A stretch of DNA of 5,898 bases, taken from positions 1-5,898 of the forward strand of contig JAPUKI010000042.1 in the NCBI GenBank assembly GCA_027295745.1. Reading direction: 5' to 3'. The notes beneath the pieces are model-generated. The model had not been told where the DNA came from and did no database searches. It was given only the letters and a program-made list of their open reading frames with translations. A program made the translations under genes and the position numbers. Positions 1 through 5,301 of the stretch are shown here, piece after piece (position 1 is the stretch's first letter; every line of letters starts with the position of its first letter). The DNA comes from Acidobacteriota bacterium. GTDB lineage: Bacteria; Acidobacteriota; UBA6911; RPQK01; JADFOI01.

Positions 1-1078
1 GCTGGTGGGCCACACCGCCCGATTTAGAGACCGGCATGTCGGCACAGTCGCCGATGCAGTACACATTGCCCCACCGCGTCACCAGGGTATCGTAGTCCAC
101 CCGGATGCCGCTTCCTGTTTCCACCAGGCTGCTGTCCAGAAGCACCTGAGATGGCTGATGGGGCGGGACCAGGAAAAGCAGGTCGTAGGGAAGTTCAAAG
201 CCATACAGAGCCTTGACGACTTTGCGCTGGGCATCGATGGACTGGACGGAGAAAGAGTAGTGCTGCTGGATACCCCGTTCCTTGCTCTGTCTGTCCATCC
301 AAACCGCAGGAGTGCGATCTTCTCCTGCAGGCTCCGGAGCAGGGGTGAAGAATTCGATCTTGACCTTGTCGCGCTTTCCCCGCTGGTGAAAATAACTATC
401 CAGCATCCACTGGGCTTCGTAGGGTGCAGGAGGGCAGCGGTAGGGACCGGGCGGAACACCGATCAGGACCCTCCCTTCCTCAAAGGATTTCAAAGTCTCT
501 CGCAAGCGCAGTGTCGCCTCCAACTCCCAACTGTGTTGAGCTGCCTCAGCAAACCCGGGGAGCAGCTCAGGTGCCGTCCGCATGCCCAGTGAGATGATCA
601 GATAGTCGTAGGAGATGGGACCGCTATCCAACAGGACCTGCTGCCTCTTCGGATCGATCCCCTCAATCTGAGACTGGATCACCCGGACGTTCCGTTGCTC
701 CAGTTTCTTGAGATTGCGTACGATATCCTTCGGTTGTCGCTGACCCACCATCAAAAAGAGAAAGGCGGGCATGAAGATATGTTCGGATCGTCGATCGATC
801 AGGATCACGTCATGATCTTTGCCCAGTTTTCGGCCCAGCTGTGTGGCTGCAACCAGACCGCCACTTCCGCCTCCCAGAATGACGATCTTTTGGCGCTTCG
901 TTGTCACCGGTTTGAATGGCCTGAAATGGAGATCCCTGAGCCTCTGCTGACGCCATAACCGCTGGTCTTCCTTGCCCTCCTTGGTGAGTTCGTTCCCAAA
1001 CTTCGCCGCCGATTGAAGGAGAAAAGAGATCCAAGTATCTGTAATCTGCTTGATCCGCTCCATGAATGACGTCAGCAT
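1..1078 (-). CDS. Sulfide:quinone oxidoreductase-like FAD-dependent oxidoreductase (3' end beyond window)
   Basis: 359 codons are open from an ATG at 1078 to the left edge, so the C-terminus is missing. Visible in the translation: an FAD-binding Rossmann motif ILGGGSGG at residues 67-74, followed by a strand ending in acidic D95; a conserved segment RCPPAPYE at 214-221; and a second flavin-binding motif VYCIGDCADMP at 339-349. The CPPAPYE cysteine (C215) is typical of the sulfide:quinone oxidoreductase / flavocytochrome c sulfide dehydrogenase branch of the two-dinucleotide-binding flavoproteins, which oxidise sulfide with FAD and pass electrons to quinone or cytochrome. The second redox cysteine of that branch would lie beyond the edge, so activity cannot be assigned. 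About 60 residues precede the FAD motif, unusually long for the family, including a hydrophobic or amphipathic stretch near residues 16-25. The start is supported by an in-frame TGA seven codons upstream and a good ribosome binding site. It follows the DapA-like gene by 55 bp on the same strand. Confidence 0.85.
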   Translation of the reverse strand, partial: MLTSFMERIKQITDTWISFLLQSAAKFGNELTKEGKEDQRLWRQQRLRDLHFRPFKPVTTKRQKIVILGGGSGGLVAATQLGRKLGKDHDVILIDRRSEHIFMPAFLFLMVGQRQPKDIVRNLKKLEQRNVRVIQSQIEGIDPKRQQVLLDSGPISYDYLIISLGMRTAPELLPGFAEAAQHSWELEATLRLRETLKSFEEGRVLIGVPPGPYRCPPAPYEAQWMLDSYFHQRGKRDKVKIEFFTPAPEPAGEDRTPAVWMDRQSKERGIQQHYSFSVQSIDAQRKVVKALYGFELPYDLLFLVPPHQPSQVLLDSSLVETGSGIRVDYDTLVTRWGNVYCIGDCADMPVSKSGGVAHQ

Positions 1079-1083
1079 GGATT

Positions 1084-1087
1084 CTCC
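1084..1087 (-). promoter_or_regulatory. Ribosome binding site of the flavoprotein gene
   Basis: GGAG lies five bases before the ATG at 1078. Together with the in-frame stop just upstream it decides this start over the second ATG at 1063 (residue 6). Confidence 0.65.
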
Positions 1088-1133
1088 AGATGGAAATCAG
1101 TGGAGACAGGGGACAGGCTGTTAGCGGATGGGG

Positions 1134-2114
1134 CTAGCGGATAAATGTGTCCTCTTCTCCCAGATTGGCGACCACTTCGCTGAAGGACACCTTGGATGGC
1201 TCTCCCTCCTCGAGCAAGCCAGTCTGACGGAGGAATTCTCCAATCTGAGCGTGATCTCTCGGTGTCACTGGTTTGAAGGGAGGAACGGGGTCTCCCAGAT
1301 CGACGCCGAAATGTTTCATGGCTGATTTCATGACCGGTGGCAGCCCATAGGCTGCCCATTTGGCGGGGAACATGGAGTAGAAGCGCTGCCAGTACTTGGC
1401 CTCTTCCTGATCCCCCTCTCGGAATGCCTTGACCACCCGAGCCCCGATACGGGTTCCGGGAGGTGGCATGGTGGCACCGGAGCCACCCATGACCAGGGTC
1501 ATCAACAGCGGCTGCATGGTTGTGAAATAGCGTGCATTTCCGCTGAGCTCAATTTCTTCGATCATCCGTGTGATCTTAACAATGTCGCGTGAACTCTCCT
1601 TGAAAACAGAGACGTTGAAGATGTTACTCAACTGAATGGTATTTTCCATATTGGGGTCGGCACCCGGTCCTGGATTATGGTAGGCAACGATGGGCAAGGG
1701 GCTGGCCATGGCCACCTCGCTGAAGTAATCGACTAACTCCTGCATGGAGGGCTGACCTCCCCAGGGCCGCAGAGGCATGAGGACCTGGACCATGTCGGCG
1801 TCTAAACCAGCACAGTACTCGGCCAGTTCAATGACCTTCTTGGGTGCAGGGTGGGAAGCGCCCAGGATCACTGGAATGCGTTTGTCCACCATCTCTGTTG
1901 CCCGACGCATCAATTCCTGCCGTTCCTCGAGAGACAGGACCGTGTACTCTGCAGCCTCGACTGCGGCGATGGAAATGGCATCGGCGTCCGCGACGATGAA
2001 ATCAATCTCCTTCTCCAGGGCGTCGTAGTCGATACGACCTTGAGAATCAAAAGGGGTCAGGCAGGCGCCAATGATTCCGCTGATCGAAGGCAGTGATGCG
2101 GGCTGAGTTTTCAT
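1134..2114 (-). CDS. DapA (dihydrodipicolinate synthase / N-acetylneuraminate lyase) family protein
   Basis: 326 residues, a normal to slightly long size for this TIM-barrel class I aldolase family. The barrel begins at GIIGACLTPFDSQG (residues 13-26). The Schiff-base lysine is K172 in VFKESSRD, and the catalytic tyrosine is Y145 in PIVAYHNPG. A glycine-rich segment MGGSGATMPPP (209-219) matches the family's late barrel loop. The usual pyruvate-binding GTTGE motif is absent: the equivalent stretch reads VEAAEYTVLS (52-61), with neither threonine. It is therefore unlikely to be the lysine-biosynthesis enzyme. It is better read as a lyase, aldolase or hydratase of the wider family with an unknown substrate, cytoplasmic and catabolic by context. 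The frame stays open back to 2261, but I chose the ATG at 2114: family homology begins just after it, a strong promoter lies between, and the upstream extension is translated repeat DNA. It is probably cotranscribed with the flavoprotein. Confidence 0.88.
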   Translation of the reverse strand: MKTQPASLPSISGIIGACLTPFDSQGRIDYDALEKEIDFIVADADAISIAAVEAAEYTVLSLEERQELMRRATEMVDKRIPVILGASHPAPKKVIELAEYCAGLDADMVQVLMPLRPWGGQPSMQELVDYFSEVAMASPLPIVAYHNPGPGADPNMENTIQLSNIFNVSVFKESSRDIVKITRMIEEIELSGNARYFTTMQPLLMTLVMGGSGATMPPPGTRIGARVVKAFREGDQEEAKYWQRFYSMFPAKWAAYGLPPVMKSAMKHFGVDLGDPVPPFKPVTPRDHAQIGEFLRQTGLLEEGEPSKVSFSEVVANLGEEDTFIR

Positions 2115-2127
2115 GATTCTTGAGAGG

Positions 2128-2156
2128 ACTCTAGAGTTAGGAATCTGCCTTGTCAA
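2128..2156 (-). promoter_or_regulatory. Sigma70-type promoter for the DapA-like gene
   Basis: Read on the minus strand there is a perfect -35 hexamer TTGACA (2156-2151), a 17-bp spacer and a -10 hexamer TAGAGT (2133-2128; four of six consensus positions). Transcription would be expected to begin near 2121, leaving an mRNA leader of only about 6-8 bases before the ATG at 2114. That fits the lack of a Shine-Dalgarno sequence there. The promoter lies just outside the repeat block that fills the rest of the divergent region. No start site has been measured; this rests on consensus match and spacing. Confidence 0.65.
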
Positions 2157-2194
2157 GAGAGCGAAGCGAAGCCCGCAACGCGCGCTCCGCGCGC

Positions 2195-2236
2195 AGAAAA
2201 TAGAAAATAGAAAATAGAGAAAAGAAAGAAAGTATT
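2195..2236. repeat. A-rich heptamer tandem repeat (AGAAAAT type)
   Basis: Three exact copies of AGAAAAT occur at 2195-2201, 2202-2208 and 2209-2215. They are followed in the same 7-bp register by decayed units AGAGAAA and AGAAAGA. The block is preceded by a GC-rich inverted repeat GCGCGC-TCC-GCGCGC (2180-2194) that has no T-run on either strand and is not terminator-like. The sequence has no coding character, although the minus frame happens to be open through it. Confidence 0.75.
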
Positions 2237-2238
2237 CG

Positions 2239-2352
2239 TTTGGAATTTGAGATGTGAACATTATTTGGAATTTGGAGTTTTGAATTTTGAATTTCTGCTG
2301 ACCGCGGTCAGCGGTCAGCGGTCTGTTGTCTGTTGCCTGTTATCTGTGGTAT
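2239..2352. repeat. Degenerate 7-bp tandem repeat ladder in the divergent intergenic region
   Basis: TTTGGAA occurs at 2239-2245 and again at 2264-2270. From 2264 to 2347 the DNA can be cut into twelve consecutive heptamers with no insertion or deletion. The unit changes gradually: TTTGGAA-like, then TTTTGAA twice (2278-2291), GGTCAGC twice (2306-2319), then TGTCTGT-like units to 2347. Short direct repeats with a 7-bp period are known from intergenic regions of some bacteria, for example the STRR elements of cyanobacteria. No open frame, RNA gene or terminator is evident within it. Confidence 0.7.
2297..2312. repeat. Perfect 16-bp palindrome
   Basis: GCTGACCGCGGTCAGC reads identically on both strands. 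It lies between divergent genes, about 70 bp before the plus-strand start, so it could bind a dimeric regulator. However, it falls where an inverted heptamer unit meets two direct units of the repeat ladder, so it may be only a by-product of the repeats. Confidence 0.5.
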
Positions 2353-2362
2353 TCCTTACCGT

Positions 2363-2368
2363 GAGGTG
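2363..2368 (+). promoter_or_regulatory. Possible ribosome binding site of the plus-strand amidohydrolase
   Basis: GAGGTG is complementary to the 16S rRNA tail but lies 12 bases from the ATG at 2381, longer than the usual 5-9. An in-frame TAG at 2369-2371 rules out any start between the two. Confidence 0.45.
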
Positions 2369-2380
2369 TAGCCAAATAGC

Positions 2381-3382
2381 ATGAAAATAGATGTATTCAA
2401 CCACTTTGTGACCCCGAAATTTAATGAGAAGCGCCTCGAGAAAGTGCCTCCCGCGTTGAGCCAGATCTTGGCGGGACGTCTCAAGAGCATTCCCGCTTTG
2501 GGAGATCTCGAGGCGAGATTCAAGATCATGGATATGTTCGAGGATTATGTGCAGATTCTGACTCTGGCCAATCCTCCCCTGGAAGTGCTTGGAGGACCCG
2601 AGGATGCGCTGGAGCTTGCCCGAATCGGCAACGATGAACTGGCTGAGTTGGTAGACAAATATCCCGACCGTTTTGTGGCCGCCGCGGCTTCCATCCCCAT
2701 GAACAATATTGAAGGGGCCCTAAACGAAATGGATCGGGCCATCAATGAGCTGGGGTTAAAGGGTGTGCAGATTTACTCGCCCCTCAAAGGGCGTCCGCTA
2801 GATCATCCTGACTTCTTGCCGGTCTTTGAGAAAATCGCAGAATACGACCTTCCCATCTTACTCCATCCGGCCCGAACCTTTCACTTTGCCGACTATCCCG
2901 CTGAGGATGAATCCCAATTTGAGATCTGGCATATTTTTGGCTGGCCCTATGGCAGCTCTGCGGCCATGACCCGGCTGGTGTTTTTCGGACTGTTCGACAA
3001 GTTCCCCAATCTGAAGATCATCACTCATCATTTAGGAGGCCTGGTTCCCTATACGGAAGGAAGAATCCGAGAGGGATACAACAAGCTGGCCAAAACGGAG
3101 AAAGGGAAGAGCTTACTGGATCGACTCGAAAAGCATCCCCATGACTACTTTCGGATGTTTTATGCGGACACCGTGACCAACGGTTCTCTTGCCGCCCTGG
3201 AGTGCGGAGTGGCTTTTTTTGGCGTAGATCAGGTCGTCTTTGCGACGGACCATCCTTTTGACTCGGAGGGGGGCTCCAAGTTTATTGGTGATACCATCCG
3301 TACGATCAGCGAAATGAAGGCCTCCGATGACGACAAAAGGAAGATCTTCCAGGATAACGCGAAGCGGCTGTTCAAGCTCTAG
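2381..3382 (+). CDS. Amidohydrolase_2 / ACMSD-like metal-dependent hydrolase or decarboxylase
   Basis: 333 residues, standard for the single-domain TIM-barrel amidohydrolases that include aminocarboxymuconate-semialdehyde decarboxylase, gamma-resorcylate decarboxylase and 4-oxalomesaconate hydratase. Family landmarks in order: IDVFNH at the N-terminus (3-8), YPDRFVAAASIP-like strand (94-106), LKGVQIYSP (126-134), LLHPAR (160-165), IITHHLGG (213-220), FATDHPF (287-293) and a C-terminal NAKRLF (326-331). Expected metal or catalytic residues seen are H8, H162, H216 or H217, and D290. The first histidine of the usual HxH pair is replaced by F6. The protein has no signal peptide and should be cytoplasmic. 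It is alone on the plus strand, divergent from the DapA-like gene and convergent with the decarboxylase-family gene. Decarboxylase, hydratase and hydrolase activities all occur in the family, so the reaction is not assigned. Confidence 0.88.
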   Translation: MKIDVFNHFVTPKFNEKRLEKVPPALSQILAGRLKSIPALGDLEARFKIMDMFEDYVQILTLANPPLEVLGGPEDALELARIGNDELAELVDKYPDRFVAAAASIPMNNIEGALNEMDRAINELGLKGVQIYSPLKGRPLDHPDFLPVFEKIAEYDLPILLHPARTFHFADYPAEDESQFEIWHIFGWPYGSSAAMTRLVFFGLFDKFPNLKIITHHLGGLVPYTEGRIREGYNKLAKTEKGKSLLDRLEKHPHDYFRMFYADTVTNGSLAALECGVAFFGVDQVVFATDHPFDSEGGSKFIGDTIRTISEMKASDDDKRKIFQDNAKRLFKL

Positions 3383-3451
3383 GTCCGAGTAATAAGCGCT
3401 GTCGCGCGGCTGGGGCTTGCGCAAGTAGATCGGCAGAAGCAGGAAGACTCG

Positions 3452-3476
3452 GACCCACGGGTCTCAGCCCACGGGC
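3452..3476. repeat. Two small dyads in the convergent spacer
   Basis: CCCACGGG occurs twice, at 3454-3461 and 3468-3475, 14 bp apart. Each copy sits inside an inverted repeat: arms GACCC/GGGTC (3452-3463) and GCCC/GGGC (3467-3476). The rest of the 119-bp spacer (3383-3501) shows no gene. The function is unknown; the hairpin loops would be very tight. Confidence 0.4.
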
Positions 3477-3492
3477 CATTTGACCAGCCAAC

Positions 3493-3510
3493 AATCTGAT
3501 GTCAGATTTT
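3493..3510 (+). terminator. Weak hairpin followed by TTTT, possible terminator
   Basis: The arms AATCTGA (3493-3499) and TCAGATT (3502-3508) are separated by two bases and followed by a short T-run ending at 3510. The hairpin lies about 110 bp after the plus-strand amidohydrolase and includes the stop codon of the converging minus-strand gene. The stem is AT-rich and the loop tight, so this is a weak candidate. Confidence 0.25.
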
Positions 3511-4521
3511 AGATTCGTCCAGGGTATTGGAAGCAAAAAGCGCCTCAAAGGGAGGAGTCTCCTTAGCCATCCCCTGCTCGACAATATAATGGGACAGGGT
3601 CTCCACTGTTTTTCGGTTGTGATCGGCTCCATTGGCCCAGGCCTGTTTGCCCAGAAACTGTTCTTCCTGTTCCAGGTAGTGCTGCAGCCAGGCCAATTTG
3701 TAGCGAACGGCCGGAGCCCCGCGAATCCCTCGCCATGAGATCTCTTGAGCCTGGTTGAAAGCCTTAAAGAGGCTCACGGCCAGCCAGGGCTCGGCATCGT
3801 AAAGGGCTTTGCGCAGGGCCACCGTGTGCATGATGGGGAAAGTGCCGGTGCGCTGGAAGTAAGCCTTCTCAACTTCCATAGGGTTTTTGAAAAGACGCTT
3901 CACCTTCGGTGACTCTTTGAGGAAAGGCGAGGGTGTTCGGGCGGCGATGACGGCATCCAGTTCTCCTTCCTCCAACATAGAACTCAGGGTTTTGTCCCTG
4001 GGAATGGGCTCCAATCGAATCTCGGGGGGAAGCTGGAGTGCAAGACGCTCCTCCCGTCCGGGCTGTTCCTGGCCTCCCGTGAACCAATGAATATCCGAAG
4101 CTTTGACCCCATAGTCGTCCGAGAGAATACCCTTAACCCAGACAATGGCTGTCATTTGGTATTCCCCGACGCCAACCCGGCGGCCCTTCAGGTCCTCCGG
4201 TTTTTCGATGCCGGCCCCGGCATGGATAAAGATGGCGGAATGGCGAAACATCCGTGAAGGAAAAATAGGAATGGCGATAAAGTCTTCTTTCCCCTGGGCC
4301 CTGCCGGTGATGTAAGAGGCCAGGGACAGCTCCGAGGCATCGAACTCCTGATAGCGCACCATGCGGAAAAAAAGTTCCTCCGGCTCCAAGGGCACGAAAG
4401 TCAAGTCCACACCCTCAGGCTGAACCCGACCGTCCTTGAGCGGTCCTACCCGGTCGTAATCTCCACAGGCCAGTGTTACTTTGAGTTTACCCAAGACAGG
4501 TAACCTATCATACCGATTCAA
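3502..4521 (-). CDS. 4,5-dihydroxyphthalate decarboxylase (Pht5)-family / substrate-binding-protein-like protein
   Basis: 339 residues, matching the family length. Recognisable family segments in order: LACGDYDRVGPLKDGRV (17-33), PEGVDLTF (35-42), ELFFRMVRYQEFDASELSLASY (49-70), IPIFPSRMFRHS (84-95), LKGRRVGVGEYQMTA (111-125), GGQEQPGR (149-156), TLSSMLEEGELDAVIAAR (178-195) and TFPIMHTVALRK (227-238). Known members include Pht5 of phthalate degradation, which removes a carboxyl group from 4,5-dihydroxyphthalate. The fold resembles periplasmic solute-binding proteins, and many relatives are labelled ABC transporter substrate-binding. No signal peptide is visible and no transporter gene is adjacent, so a cytoplasmic enzyme is more likely; the substrate is unknown. 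The start is TTG at 4521, whose last two bases plus the next A form the stop of the exporter gene (overlap 4518-4521). An in-frame TTG at 4494, after a distant AGG, is an alternative and would still keep the first conserved segment. Confidence 0.85.
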   Translation of the reverse strand: MNRYDRLPVLGKLKVTLACGDYDRVGPLKDGRVQPEGVDLTFVPLEPEELFFRMVRYQEFDASELSLASYITGRAQGKEDFIAIPIFPSRMFRHSAIFIHAGAGIEKPEDLKGRRVGVGEYQMTAIVWVKGILSDDYGVKASDIHWFTGGQEQPGREERLALQLPPEIRLEPIPRDKTLSSMLEEGELDAVIAARTPSPFLKESPKVKRLFKNPMEVEKAYFQRTGTFPIMHTVALRKALYDAEPWLAVSLFKAFNQAQEISWRGIRGAPAVRYKLAWLQHYLEQEEQFLGKQAWANGADHNRKTVETLSHYIVEQGMAKETPPFEALFASNTLDESKI

Positions 4522-5264
4522 GTTCCGATACGGGACAAGAGCACCACCCCGGTGAAAGCCAAAACCAACAGCACGATTCGACGGAACAGTCGTTCGTTGA
4601 TCCTCCTTTGAAGTCGAAGGGTCAGAAAAACCATGGGGCCCACCAGGACTGCAGCTGCAAAGGCCAAAAGAAACAGCCTCGGTGTGTAGACTCCGACCCA
4701 GATCAACGAACCCACCTGGATACTGTCCACCAGTACAAAGAAGATGTTAATCAAGAACAGAAAGGCTGCCCTGGGTAGCTGCAGTTGGTAAAAAAAAACC
4801 GTAATCACGGGAGCCGAGGTGCCCGTTGCTCCCTGCAGAAGGCCAGCCAACAGACCGACCACACCTCCCCATCGGGTGGCAAACCGATCACTCAGACGGG
4901 GTAGGAGATGAAACCAGGAAATGACCACAAAGAGCAGTACACCCAATCCCAGCACTGCCTTGAGTAGCCCCTCGTCGACACGAATCAGAATCTGGGTGCC
5001 GATGAGGACGCCGGCCATTCCCGCCACAATCATGGGGATGAAGCGGCGAGCCTGACGCCACTCGCTGCGGTAGGTATACAAAATGGGCATGTCCGACAGC
5101 GCAGTGGGGAGGATAGCGACGGCAATAGCAGTGGGGAGATCGTAAAGAACAGCCAGAATGGGTGTGGCCACCACCGGCAGGCCAATACCGCTAATGCCCT
5201 TGGTGGCTCCCGCCAGCAAGACTGCCAGTATCCCAATCAGCAATCTGAAGTCGATTTGATCCAT
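4518..5264 (-). CDS. TauE/SafE-family membrane transporter (probable anion or sulfite exporter)
   Basis: 248 residues, normal for the family, with about eight hydrophobic segments (roughly 7-24, 30-50, 76-94, 102-120, 133-155, 165-190, 196-216 and 228-245). It shows the internal duplication expected of TauE/SafE proteins: glycine-rich loop GATKGISGIGLPVVATP (19-35) in the first half and GLLQGATGTSAPVITVF (141-157) in the second. Family members are inner-membrane exporters linked to sulfite, sulfoacetate or other organosulfur and organic anions; the substrate here is not defined by sequence. The ATG at 5264 has no convincing Shine-Dalgarno, so translation may depend on readthrough from the YtcJ-like gene, which stops 37 bp upstream. 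It overlaps the following decarboxylase-family gene by four bases, so the two are very probably translationally coupled. A run of nine T residues (minus strand, 4798-4790) encodes part of VFFY in the fifth membrane segment. Confidence 0.88.
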   Translation of the reverse strand: MDQIDFRLLIGILAVLLAGATKGISGIGLPVVATPILAVLYDLPTAIAVAILPTALSDMPILYTYRSEWRQARRFIPMIVAGMAGVLIGTQILIRVDEGLLKAVLGLGVLLFVVISWFHLLPRLSDRFATRWGGVVGLLAGLLQGATGTSAPVITVFFYQLQLPRAAFLFLINIFFVLVDSIQVGSLIWVGVYTPRLFLLAFAAAVLVGPMVFLTLRLQRRINERLFRRIVLLVLAFTGVVLLSRIGT

Positions 5265-5301
5265 GAAAGCAGAAGGGACTGCGAATGTCCGTCTACGGAT
5301 A

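Noticed and set aside
5..592. A 195-codon open frame on the plus strand
   Set aside because: It lies entirely opposite the flavoprotein gene, whose frame carries clear FAD-binding motifs. The plus-strand product resembles no family I recognise.
2180..2194. GCGCGC-TCC-GCGCGC hairpin as a transcription terminator
   Set aside because: It has a three-base loop and no T-run on either strand, and it lies between divergent genes, where no terminator is needed.
2115..2261. A 49-residue N-terminal extension of the DapA-like protein, rich in F, L, Y and R
   Set aside because: It is translated from the heptamer repeats and across a strong promoter. Family homology begins just after the ATG at 2114, and the hydrophobic look comes from TTTTCTA-type codons.
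2195..2352. CRISPR array
   Set aside because: The repeat units are 7 bp, adjacent and without spacers, and no cas genes are nearby.
2326..2355. A plus-strand promoter for the amidohydrolase (TTGTCT with a TATTCC -10)
   Set aside because: The -10 matches only half the consensus with an 18-bp spacer, and it is made of repeat units, so it cannot be separated from chance.
3113..3424. A minus-strand open frame overlapping the end of the plus-strand amidohydrolase
   Set aside because: It is antisense to conserved amidohydrolase motifs (TDHPF, NAKRLF), and its product shows no domain.
5288..5299. Inverted repeat TCCGT/ACGGA in the gap before the exporter gene
   Set aside because: A five-base stem with a two-base loop and no T-run is within chance expectation and would interrupt an apparent operon.
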